Part shown: positions 57,308 to 64,000 of the stretch, piece after piece
Layout: the number at the start of each line of letters is the position of its first letter
Position numbering within the stretch: the first letter of the stretch is position 1
From: Actinomycetota bacterium
GTDB lineage: Bacteria > Actinomycetota > Thermoleophilia > Solirubrobacterales > Solirubrobacteraceae
Assembly: GCA_005884115.1 (NCBI GenBank)
Contig: VAXW01000005.1
Span: forward strand, 682,001-746,000
Direction: 5' to 3'
DNA length: 64,000 nt
Translations under genes and position numbers: made by a program
Notes under the pieces: model-generated
Seen by the model: only the letters and a program-made list of their open reading frames with translations
What the model was told of the DNA's origin: nothing
The model's database searches: none

Positions 57308-59509
57308 ATGCGCCGCTGCCCTGCGCCGGCAGAGTGGAGACAGTCAACCTCGGTAGGTGGGTTCGTGCAGGCGAAATCGCGTTGGAGTGCACGCCGAGTC
57401 CATCTGAGGCCGCTTTTTGCGATCGTCCTCGCGGCCGCCACGATCCCCGCCACGAGCGCGTCAGCCGCCCAGGTCTCCGAATGGCCTGCGGGCGCTTCGG
57501 GCTTTCACCCGGACACGCTGATCTTCCTGGGTCCACCCAAAGTGACGCTCGATCAGCCGCCCACTCCATCCAGCGACAGCGCGCCCTCGTTCAGCGGGAC
57601 GGCGAGCGAAACGACGCTCGTTACGATCTATGTCTATGCCGGCGATCACGCCAAAGGCACGCTCGTCGCGACCCTGAAAGCGCAGGTAAGCGGGAATCAC
57701 TGGGTCTCCGCGCAAGTGAACCCGCCCCTGGCCGACGGGACCTACACCGCGATCGCAAGGCAGGTGAGCTCCGTGGACTTCCTCGAAGGCGTGAGCGAAC
57801 CCGTGACGTTCGAAATCGACACCCAGCCGCCCACCGTGACCCTGCGGCCACCGCCCTCGCCGTCCAACGACGCCGCGCCGTCGTTCTCCGGCACAGCCAG
57901 CGAAGCGACGGAGGTGACCGTCGAGGTCTTCGAAGGGCCCAAGCCGGAAGGGCGCATCGTCGCGACGGCACGCGCCGCTCCGATCAGCGGCAGCTGGACC
58001 TCGGGCGCCGCCGCGCCCGCTCTCGGCGACGGGACGTTCACGGCGATCGCCACCCAGCCGAGTGCGATCGGCAACCCGCCCGGATGGAGTGCGCCCGTCA
58101 AGTTCGTGGTCGACACCAAGCCGCCCACCGTCACCCTCGATACTCCGCCCTCGCCGTCCAACGAGGTGACGCCCGCCTTCTCCGGCACAGCCAGCGAAGC
58201 GACGGAGGTGACCGTCGAGGTCTTCGCAGGGCCCAAGCCGGAAGGGCTCATCGTCGCCACGGCGCACGCTCCCGGGGGCAGCGGCAGCTGGACCTCGGGC
58301 GCCGCAGCGCCCGCTCTCAGCGACGGGACGTTCACCGCGATCGCCACCCAGCCGAGCGAGATCGGCAACCTGCCCGGATTTAGCGCTCCCGTCACCTTCG
58401 TGATTGACACGAAGCAGCCCGCCGTCACGCTCGATCCCATACCGTCCCCATCGGGCAATGCGGCGCCGGCGTTCTCGGGAACTGCGAGCGACCACGAGCC
58501 CGTGACCGTCCAGATTTACGAGGGCGCGCACGCCGAAGGCGCAGTCCTGGCCTCAGCCACCGCCGAAGTCCAGGGCGGGAGATGGGCATCCGGCCGCGCA
58601 AGCCCGACGCTTCAGTGGGGGGAATACACCGCCGTCGCGACGCAGCCGAGCTCGATCGGCAATCCCAGCGGCTCAAGCGCCCCTCTGAGCTTCGTGGTGG
58701 CGGCGATCCCGCCCGCGGTCACGACCGAAGGCGCGTCATCGGTGGCGCGGACCTCTGCCGCGATGTACGGGTCCGTCAACCCACGCGGCGCCGGGATCAA
58801 TGCCTGCTACTTCGAATACGGTCCGACGTTTGCGTACGGGCACAGCGTCGAATGCGGCTTCCTCGCCGAACTCCGCGCGTGGCCCCCGTCGGGCACGAAC
58901 ACCGTGCCCGTGTTCGCGCGCATCTATGGCCTGAGCCCCGCGACCACCTACCACTTCCGACTCGTCGGCGCCGGCGAAGGCGGCACGGGCGTCGGAGCGG
59001 ATGACTCGTTCACCACCATGCCACCGTTCAGCTTCGGCGAAGAAGGCCAGGGGGGCAAAGGCGTCGCGCATGCCAAGGCCAGCAGCATCTCCCGGCGCCG
59101 CCTCGCCGCCCTGATCACCGTGCAGCTGCGTCGCCACGCTCGGCGCGCGCACATCGCATCGCTGCTGCGAAGCGGCGCCTTCAAGGCGCGCTTCACCGCT
59201 CCAGAGGCGGGGACGGCGGCGATCTCGTGGAGCTACCAAGCGACAGCGCGCGAAGCCAAGCAGGGGGTCAAGAACACGGGCGCCTCCACGCTCGTCGCCG
59301 TCGGCAAGCGGAGGTTCTCGCGTGCCGGGCGCGCGATGCTCGAGCTCCACCTCACGCGCGCAGGAGCGCGCCTGCTGACTTCGTTGCGGGGGGCCTCTGC
59401 GTCCCAGCCGACGGGGGCGAGCTCGCTGCGGCTGCGCGCGACATGTGCCTTCACGCCGCCCGCCGCGCGGCCGGTGCGCCGGTCGGTGGCGCTGGCGCTC
59501 AGATGGTGA
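57308..59509 (+). CDS. secreted multi-repeat Ig-like surface protein
   Basis: The 733-residue product (ATG 57308, or GTG 57365 inside, which gives a shorter n-region) has a signal peptide (LRPLFAIVLAAATIPATSASA) and four Ig-like units of about 98 residues, each opening PPTVTL or a variant with PSFSGTASE and closing in AIATQPS or AVATQPS. Units two and three share a 49-base exact DNA match (57884-57932 and 58178-58226, 294 bases apart). A fibronectin-like unit with a Cys pair follows (YGSVNPRGAGINACYFEYGP, then TYHFRLVGAGEGGTG), and a basic C-terminal domain closes the protein. Extracellular adhesion or wall attachment is inferred. Codons favour GAA for Glu. Confidence 0.8.
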   Translation: MRRCPAPAEWRQSTSVGGFVQAKSRWSARRVHLRPLFAIVLAAATIPATSASAAQVSEWPAGASGFHPDTLIFLGPPKVTLDQPPTPSSDSAPSFSGTASETTLVTIYVYAGDHAKGTLVATLKAQVSGNHWVSAQVNPPLADGTYTAIARQVSSVDFLEGVSEPVTFEIDTQPPTVTLRPPPSPSNDAAPSFSGTASEATEVTVEVFEGPKPEGRIVATARAAPISGSWTSGAAAPALGDGTFTAIATQPSAIGNPPGWSAPVKFVVDTKPPTVTLDTPPSPSNEVTPAFSGTASEATEVTVEVFAGPKPEGLIVATAHAPGGSGSWTSGAAAPALSDGTFTAIATQPSEIGNLPGFSAPVTFVIDTKQPAVTLDPIPSPSGNAAPAFSGTASDHEPVTVQIYEGAHAEGAVLASATAEVQGGRWASGRASPTLQWGEYTAVATQPSSIGNPSGSSAPLSFVVAAIPPAVTTEGASSVARTSAAMYGSVNPRGAGINACYFEYGPTFAYGHSVECGFLAELRAWPPSGTNTVPVFARIYGLSPATTYHFRLVGAGEGGTGVGADDSFTTMPPFSFGEEGQGGKGVAHAKASSISRRRLAALITVQLRRHARRAHIASLLRSGAFKARFTAPEAGTAAISWSYQATAREAKQGVKNTGASTLVAVGKRRFSRAGRAMLELHLTRAGARLLTSLRGASASQPTGASSLRLRATCAFTPPAARPVRRSVALALRW

Positions 59510-59710
59510 GCCGGATTATGTGAACCTGAACCTGCAAAAACTCCTGCAAATCGCCTTAAAGCTACGTGAAAAAACCCGCAATTTACGACTTTTTGTCCTG
59601 ACCACGTCAGTTTGGGTTTGTCGGGCATTGTCGACTGTGTTATTCACCCCTCCCACATAACTTGCCCGCGGGGGGGTGCGCCCGGAAAGGGGGGGTCCTC
59701 TTCGAACCAT

Positions 59711-59778
59711 CCAAGGAGGGGTGATTTGCTGCTTCGCGATTGTGTGAAGCGGTGGGCGCAAAATCACAGCCTCCTTGG
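59711..59778 (+). promoter_or_regulatory. long RNA hairpin at the ribosome binding site of the secreted-protein gene at 59787
   Basis: CCAAGGAGG (59711-59719) pairs with CCTCCTTGG (59770-59778); GTGATTT (59721-59727) pairs with AAATCAC (59761-59767); and GCTGCTTC (59728-59735) pairs with GAAGCGGT (59746-59753) using GU pairs. Together these make a long, interrupted stem. The last two stem bases are the first two of the ribosome binding site GGAGG (59777-59781), five bases before ATG 59787. A role in translation control is inferred. Confidence 0.65.
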
Positions 59779-59786
59779 AGGGAGAC

Positions 59787-60656
59787 ATGAAAAGTCGTTA
59801 CCTTGGCGTGGGACTAGCGGTCCTTGCCGTGAGCATGTTCTCGCTGGCCGGAACCGCGTTTGCGCACACCACCAGCACCTCGGAAGAAGAAGCGCCCCGG
59901 GGCACGTGCGTCGTCCACTCGCTTCCTTCGTTCGTCCTTCAGGGCGAGTTCGGCACGACGGCCACGGTGGCCGACATCATCGAAGTCGAGTGCGACCCGA
60001 CGATTTACGGGACGGGCTCGAAAATCAAAATCACCGCAGCCCAGCTTTACAACCTGTGCAAAGGCAGCCTGACGTGGTATGTGCCGAATCCGCTCGTCAC
60101 GACGACCGGCAGAGGCATCACAGTGGAACTCGACCCCGACGGCAACGCCATCGTGGCGGTGCGCGGCGGGCCGTTCTGCTCGGCGGGCGAAAGCCTGATC
60201 ACGGCGCACATGGAAGAAGAACCGTTCGAATCGTTCACGACGTCGTTCACGGTCTTGCCACCGGTGCCCACGCCACAGAGCGTGCGCGCGCTGGCGGCGA
60301 CTCCGGGCGCGCCTGAAACGCAGGTCGAGACCGGCGTGTCCAGCGGCTTCGCAGCGATCATCGAGGCCGAGTTCACGAATGGCTCGGAGAAGCCGGTGCG
60401 CATCTTCTCCGAAGAGCTGTTCCGGCGCTGCCGCGTCGCACCGCACCTGGTCTGGATCTTGCAGACCGGCCAGGCGGTGGCCGGCACACCCGAAGTCAAC
60501 GGAATCCCGTTGGACAACGACGGCAATGCGTTCGTGATCGTGCTCGGCGACGGCTCGTGCGCTCCCGGCGCTTCGCTGATCGAAGCGGACCTGGAAGCCA
60601 AACCGTTCACGACGCTCACGACGTTCTTCACGATCGAAGCGCCCCGGCCCACCTAG
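59787..60656 (+). CDS. secreted protein with two conserved ~120-residue domains, paralogue of the next gene
   Basis: The 289-residue product has a signal peptide (YLGVGLAVLAVSMFSLAGTA) and two domains of unknown fold. Domain A begins CVVHSLPSFVLQGEF and contains YGTGSKIKIT and LTWYVPNP; domain B contains SEKPVRIFSEELFRRCRVAP, DNDGNAFVIVLGDGSCAPG and SLIEADLEAKPFTTLT. Both have conserved Cys. The order is repeated in the next gene, with one 51-base block differing at a single base (60188-60238 and 61170-61220). The start is ATG 59787, supported by GGAGG and preceded by the long hairpin. Glu codons are mostly GAA (about 16 against 7 GAG). I know of no described function. Confidence 0.75.
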   Translation: MKSRYLGVGLAVLAVSMFSLAGTAFAHTTSTSEEEAPRGTCVVHSLPSFVLQGEFGTTATVADIIEVECDPTIYGTGSKIKITAAQLYNLCKGSLTWYVPNPLVTTTGRGITVELDPDGNAIVAVRGGPFCSAGESLITAHMEEEPFESFTTSFTVLPPVPTPQSVRALAATPGAPETQVETGVSSGFAAIIEAEFTNGSEKPVRIFSEELFRRCRVAPHLVWILQTGQAVAGTPEVNGIPLDNDGNAFVIVLGDGSCAPGASLIEADLEAKPFTTLTTFFTIEAPRPT

Positions 60657-60690
60657 GGCGCTCAGTCGCTGAAGTCTGAAGTGATCTGAG

Positions 60691-62733
60691 ATGCGCAACA
60701 GGACCCCGGACAGCCCGAGCTTCCGGGGTCCTTTGCGAGTCCGGGGAGCGCGAGCGCGGCTCGCGCTCCTGCTGGCTCTAGGCGCGTGCGCAGGCGCCGC
60801 CGCGTTGTGCGGAGCTGCGCAGGCGCGGCCTGTCCGACCCCCGGCGCGGGGCGCGCCGGTCGCTGCTTCGCAGAGCGCGTCGCGAACGTGCGTGATCCAC
60901 TCGCTCCCCGCGTTCGTCGCTCAGGGCGAGTTCAGCACGACGGCGACCGTGGCCGACGTCGTCGAAGTCGAGTGCAACCCGACGCTCTACGGGACCGGCT
61001 CGAAAATCAAAATCACGGCCAGCCAGCTGTTCAGCCTGTGCAGGGGCAACCTCACGTGGTACGTGCCCAACCCCTACCGGACGGAATCCGGCAGGGGTGT
61101 CTCGGTCGAACTCGATGCCGATGGCAATGCGACCGTCGCGCTGCGCGGCGGCCCGCTGTGCTCCGCCGGCGAAAGCCTGATCACGGCGCACATGGAAGAG
61201 GAACCGTTCGAATCGTTCACCGCGTCCTTCACCGTGCTGCCGCCCGTGCCGACCGTGCCAGGCGTCTACACGATGCCCTCCGTCCAGGTCGAGGACGCAG
61301 GCTCGAGCGGCGTCGCCACGATCGTGCAGGCGGAGTTCGGCGGCGGTTCGGAGAAGCCCGTGCGCATCGGATCCGAAGAGCTCTACCACCGCTGCCGCGT
61401 GGCGCCGCACCTGCACTGGATCTTGATGGACGGCACCAACGTCGAAGACGTTCCGGAAGTCAATGCGGTCCAGCTCGACAACGACGGCAATGCGTTCGTG
61501 ATTGCGATCGGCGATGCATCGTGCGCGCCAGGGCGCTCGCTCGTCGAAGCCGACCTCGAAACGAAACCCTTTACCACGTACACGACCGAGTTCGAGATCC
61601 TGCCGCCCCAGCCCACGGGTGAACCCGCCTTCACGATCGAAAAGCTGCAAGAGATAGCGGGCAGCGGGAGCGGCTTCACGAAGTCTCCGCTCACCGGTGT
61701 GATCGGGCAGACGGTCGAATACGAGATCGTCGTCAGGAACACCGGCGTGCCGGCGTTGACGCTGTCCAACTTCACCGACCAGCACTGCGATCCTGGCACG
61801 ATCGCAGGCGGGCCCGGAGAAGCACCTCTAGCGCCTGGCGAAGCGACCACGTACACGTGCACACACCTGCTCACGAGCGCCGGCATCTACACCAACGAAG
61901 CCACCGTAACCGGCACCGCGCCGGGTGAAGCGCCGCTCACCCAAACCTCGAACCAGGTCGTGGTCGAAGTGACCACCAGCTTGTTCACGATCGAAAAGCT
62001 GCAGCGGATCGCCGAAAGCGAAGCCGGCTACACGACGGCGCCGCTCACGGGCGCGATCGGGCAGACGATCGAATACGAGATCGTCGTCAAAAACACCGGC
62101 CTCGCGGCGCTGACGTTGTCCAACTTCACCGACCCACTGTGCGACCCCGGCACGATCGGCGGCGGTCGCGGGGAAGTGCCGCTGGCGCCGGGCGAAGCGA
62201 CCACGTACACGTGCACTCACCTGATCACAAGCGCCGGCACCTACATCAACGTGGCCACCGTAACCGGGACCGCGCCGGGCCAAGCGCCGCGCCCCCTGGC
62301 CTCCAACGCGGTCATCGTCGAAGTGCCGGCGGCGAAACGCCCACTGGCGCCCAGCGGCGGGTCCTCTCCGAGCGGCTCCGCCGGGAGCGGTGGGGCTGGC
62401 GGCGGTGGCGGTGGTGGCGGCGTGCTGAACTGCAAGGCCAAATCGCTCGCGCTGCACGGCGCGTCGGGTCCAAAGCGCGGCACCTTCACCGTGCAGGTCC
62501 CGGCGACGGGGATCAAGCGCATCACCTTCTACCTAGACGGGCGCAAGCTGAGGACGTTGACGGCGGCCCAGGCGAGGGGCGGAAAGTTCACCATCAAGCT
62601 CAACCCGAGCAGCCTGTCCTTCGGCCCGCATAAGGTGTCGATAAGAGCGCTGACGAGCTGCGCCTCGGTCGCCCGCTCGGGCGTGTTCGTGCACGCGCGG
62701 GCCACGCGGGTCGTACCGCCGTTCACCGGCTGA
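60691..62733 (+). CDS. secreted paralogue with two appended DUF11-like repeats
   Basis: The 680-residue product repeats the A and B domains of the preceding gene (CVIHSLPAFVAQGEF, YGTGSKIKIT, LTWYVPNPY, then SEELYHRCRVAPHLHW and DNDGNAFVIAIGDASCAPG). It then adds two ~115-residue DUF11/CARDB-like units (FTIEKLQEIAGSGSGFT and FTIEKLQRIAESEAGYT, each with VEYEIVVRNTG or IEYEIVVKNTG), a Gly/Ser linker with a poly-Gly run, and a C-terminal Ig-like domain (GIKRITFYLDGRKLR). The start is doubtful: ATG 60691 is close to a terminator-like hairpin at 60700-60732, and TTG 60733 gives a shorter leader. Both give a usable signal segment (RARLALLLALGACAGAAALC). Confidence 0.75.
   Translation: MRNRTPDSPSFRGPLRVRGARARLALLLALGACAGAAALCGAAQARPVRPPARGAPVAASQSASRTCVIHSLPAFVAQGEFSTTATVADVVEVECNPTLYGTGSKIKITASQLFSLCRGNLTWYVPNPYRTESGRGVSVELDADGNATVALRGGPLCSAGESLITAHMEEEPFESFTASFTVLPPVPTVPGVYTMPSVQVEDAGSSGVATIVQAEFGGGSEKPVRIGSEELYHRCRVAPHLHWILMDGTNVEDVPEVNAVQLDNDGNAFVIAIGDASCAPGRSLVEADLETKPFTTYTTEFEILPPQPTGEPAFTIEKLQEIAGSGSGFTKSPLTGVIGQTVEYEIVVRNTGVPALTLSNFTDQHCDPGTIAGGPGEAPLAPGEATTYTCTHLLTSAGIYTNEATVTGTAPGEAPLTQTSNQVVVEVTTSLFTIEKLQRIAESEAGYTTAPLTGAIGQTIEYEIVVKNTGLAALTLSNFTDPLCDPGTIGGGRGEVPLAPGEATTYTCTHLITSAGTYINVATVTGTAPGQAPRPLASNAVIVEVPAAKRPLAPSGGSSPSGSAGSGGAGGGGGGGGVLNCKAKSLALHGASGPKRGTFTVQVPATGIKRITFYLDGRKLRTLTAAQARGGKFTIKLNPSSLSFGPHKVSIRALTSCASVARSGVFVHARATRVVPPFTG
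60700..60732 (+). terminator. strong terminator-like hairpin overlapping the predicted start of the next gene
   Basis: AGGACCCCGGA (60700-60710) and TCCGGGGTCCT (60722-60732) pair perfectly over 11 bp with an 11-base loop, followed by TTTGCG. It follows the stop of the preceding gene by 43 bases and lies inside the first 14 codons if translation of the next gene begins at ATG 60691. Confidence 0.65.
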
Positions 62734-62748
62734 GGGCGGTGCGCGAGC

Positions 62749-63462
62749 GTGCGCCGCTACGCCGCCGCCTTGCTCGCGGGTGCCTGCTCGATCGCGGCGC
62801 CGAGTGCGTGCGTCGCCGAAGGTCCCGCCGCCGCGGCGACGCTCTCGAACCTCACGACACTGTCGAGGTGGGCCTATCCACAGGCGGCTGCCCCCGTTTA
62901 CGCGGCGCCAGCGGCGGCCTCGCGCGTGATCGGTCACCTTCGCTTCCTGACCGCCGAGGGTCAGGCGCAGGCGTATCTGATTCTGCGCTCCTACAGCGCC
63001 GGCGGGATCACGTGGCTGCGCGTGCCAGTTCCCGATCCCTCGAACCGCCTGGCCGGGTGGGTGGAAGCGGGCGCCCTGGGTGAAATGCACATCACCCGCG
63101 AGCACCTGCGCATCAACCGCGAGCTTCTCCGCGCCACGCTGTACCGCGATGGGCGAGCGATCTGGAGCGCGGCCGTGGGCGTCGGGCGGCCGAGCTCGCC
63201 GACGCCGGCAGGTCGCTTCTACATCACCGAGAAGCTGCTCACGACGGGCGGCGCCTTCTACGGTCCCTTCGCGCTGGGCACGAGCGCCTACGCCTCGGCG
63301 CGCAGCGACTGGCCCGGTGGCAAGGTTGTCGGCATTCACGGGACAGACGCGCCGCAGCTCGTGCCCGGGCGCCCCTCGCATGGCTGCATTCGCCTTCGCA
63401 ACGCCGACGTGACGCGTCTGTGGTCCGTGGTCGACGTGGGGACGCCGATCGAAATCGTGTGA
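62749..63462 (+). CDS. L,D-transpeptidase (YkuD family)
   Basis: YkuD enzymes cross-link peptidoglycan or attach proteins to it, using a cysteine. The 237-residue product (GTG 62749) has a signal peptide (YAAALLAGACSIAAPSACVA), an SH3-like N-terminal part (AAPVYAAPAAASRVIGHLRF) and the catalytic domain with VGVGRPSSPTPAGRFYITEK, GIHGTDAPQ and HGCIRLRN (active Cys in HGC). It lies 15 bases after the stop of the multi-domain secreted gene, probably co-transcribed, so it may anchor those proteins. That link is inferred from position. Confidence 0.9.
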   Translation: MRRYAAALLAGACSIAAPSACVAEGPAAAATLSNLTTLSRWAYPQAAAPVYAAPAAASRVIGHLRFLTAEGQAQAYLILRSYSAGGITWLRVPVPDPSNRLAGWVEAGALGEMHITREHLRINRELLRATLYRDGRAIWSAAVGVGRPSSPTPAGRFYITEKLLTTGGAFYGPFALGTSAYASARSDWPGGKVVGIHGTDAPQLVPGRPSHGCIRLRNADVTRLWSVVDVGTPIEIV

Positions 63463-63560
63463 GACGCCGCCGGCGCGACCAGGTGGGGTCGGGAGCAGTC
63501 TTGGTTTGGGTACGCAAAGATGGGTAAACCGCAGCATTCGTGGGTGCAGCTATGCATCGC

Positions 63561-63588
63561 TTGACGCTCTGCCCGCTGCAGGTAATCG
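63561..63588 (+). promoter_or_regulatory. weak candidate promoter for the last gene
   Basis: TTGACG (63561-63566) and TAATCG (63583-63588) are 16 bases apart, about 37 bases before GTG 63626. The -35 match is good, the -10 is poor. Confidence 0.3.
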
Positions 63589-63625
63589 TTCGCGCCCGCC
63601 GATGGTGCAGTGGAAACCTCGAGGC

Positions 63626-64000
63626 GTGAGAAGATCACCACATCGCGCGCCTGTGCACCGGCAGGCGCGGCGGCTGGCGCTCGCGTTGGCCGCCGCCGCA
63701 TGTGCGCTCTTGGCGCCTCTCGCGGGCGGTGCGGCCGCACAGCCCGTCAACAACACCCGCCCGGAAGTGGTGGGTAACCCGCTGGTGGGCGAAAGGCTCG
63801 TGTGCGCTGCCGGGAGCTGGAGCGGGGGGGTGCAGGAATTCCGTTACGCGTGGATCCGCGACGGGGTGCACTTTGCTTCGGGCGTCACCTACACCGTCGC
63901 AGCGGGCGACAAGGGCCACACGCTGTGGTGCGCGGTGACAGCGGTCGAAGGCGCAGGCGGCCCCGGCCACGAAGCTCAAGCGGAAAGCAGCAACAGCCTC
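63626..64000 (+). CDS. N-terminal part of a secreted Ig-like repeat protein (3' end outside window)
   Basis: From GTG 63626 the frame is open to the window's last base (125 codons). It starts with a basic n-region and signal peptide (LALALAAAACALLAPLAGGA), then an Ig-like unit with the pattern VVGNPLVGERLVCAAGSWSG, YAWIRDGVHF, YTVAAGDKGHTLWCAVTAVE. The two Cys in LVC and LWC are the expected disulfide. Such units are repeated many times in large secreted proteins of this lineage, so the complete gene is probably much longer. Glu codons are again GAA. Confidence 0.75.
   Translation, partial: MRRSPHRAPVHRQARRLALALAAAACALLAPLAGGAAAQPVNNTRPEVVGNPLVGERLVCAAGSWSGGVQEFRYAWIRDGVHFASGVTYTVAAGDKGHTLWCAVTAVEGAGGPGHEAQAESSNSL

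Overview
The window is high-GC DNA from a free-living bacterium, most likely an actinomycetota of the Thermoleophilia (Solirubrobacterales) type. This rests on the very high GC content, the many GTG/TTG starts, the actinobacterial hom-thrC-thrB order behind lysA, a PspA/PspAA/PspAB/HtpX set, a MarP-like protease, a MobF-type relaxase remnant and many secreted Ig-like repeat proteins. The assignment is inference from gene content; there is no rRNA or other taxonomic marker in the window.

Layout. 1-4.8 kb: a degenerate integrated region next to a tRNA-Thr gene (4769-4841, minus strand). It holds a MobF relaxase/helicase lacking its metal-binding segment and its C-terminus, a lipoprotein gene cut at the same junction, a secreted protein, an acetyltransferase whose start is frameshifted, and a small excisionase-like gene beside the tRNA. 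4.9-24.3 kb: chromosomal genes. These are an acyltransferase, an ECF-type sigma factor with an overlapping membrane partner, a rhomboid protease, a B12-binding-type protein, a pterin dehydratase, a CNNM/CorC protein, a divergent 3-hydroxyacyl-CoA dehydrogenase/thiolase pair around a palindromic operator, exonuclease VII (xseA-xseB) with an enolase-superfamily gene, cell-wall proteins including one behind a c-di-AMP riboswitch, and the envelope-stress set pspA-pspAA facing pspAB-htpX.

24.4-41.8 kb: lgt, then the lysA-hom-thrC-thrB amino-acid operon (aspartate family), a broken acetyltransferase, an orphan ParA, an FHA protein, small zinc-binding and SRPBCC proteins, a lipoprotein, an MFS exporter, a class B penicillin-binding protein divergent from a MarP-like serine protease, and topoisomerase III. 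41.8-48.5 kb: a two-gene AddB/AddA-type helicase-nuclease. 48.7-54.9 kb: gltB-gltD glutamate synthase. 55-64 kb: uncharacterised genes followed by a run of secreted or surface proteins with tandem repeats (two of them paralogues in tandem), an L,D-transpeptidase and the start of another Ig-like secreted protein. Codon use in this last block favours GAA for Glu, unlike the GAG-rich housekeeping genes.

Regulatory features include a strongly matching c-di-AMP (ydaO-type) riboswitch, a long unassigned RNA hairpin touching the ribosome binding site of the gene at 59787, several terminator-like hairpins, and a recurrent TANNNT -10 hexamer 6-12 bases before start codons that suggests many leaderless mRNAs. 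I found no CRISPR array, rRNA operon, intact insertion sequence or intact integrase. The least described parts are the secreted-protein block with its hairpin (57-63 kb) and the gene at 55045.
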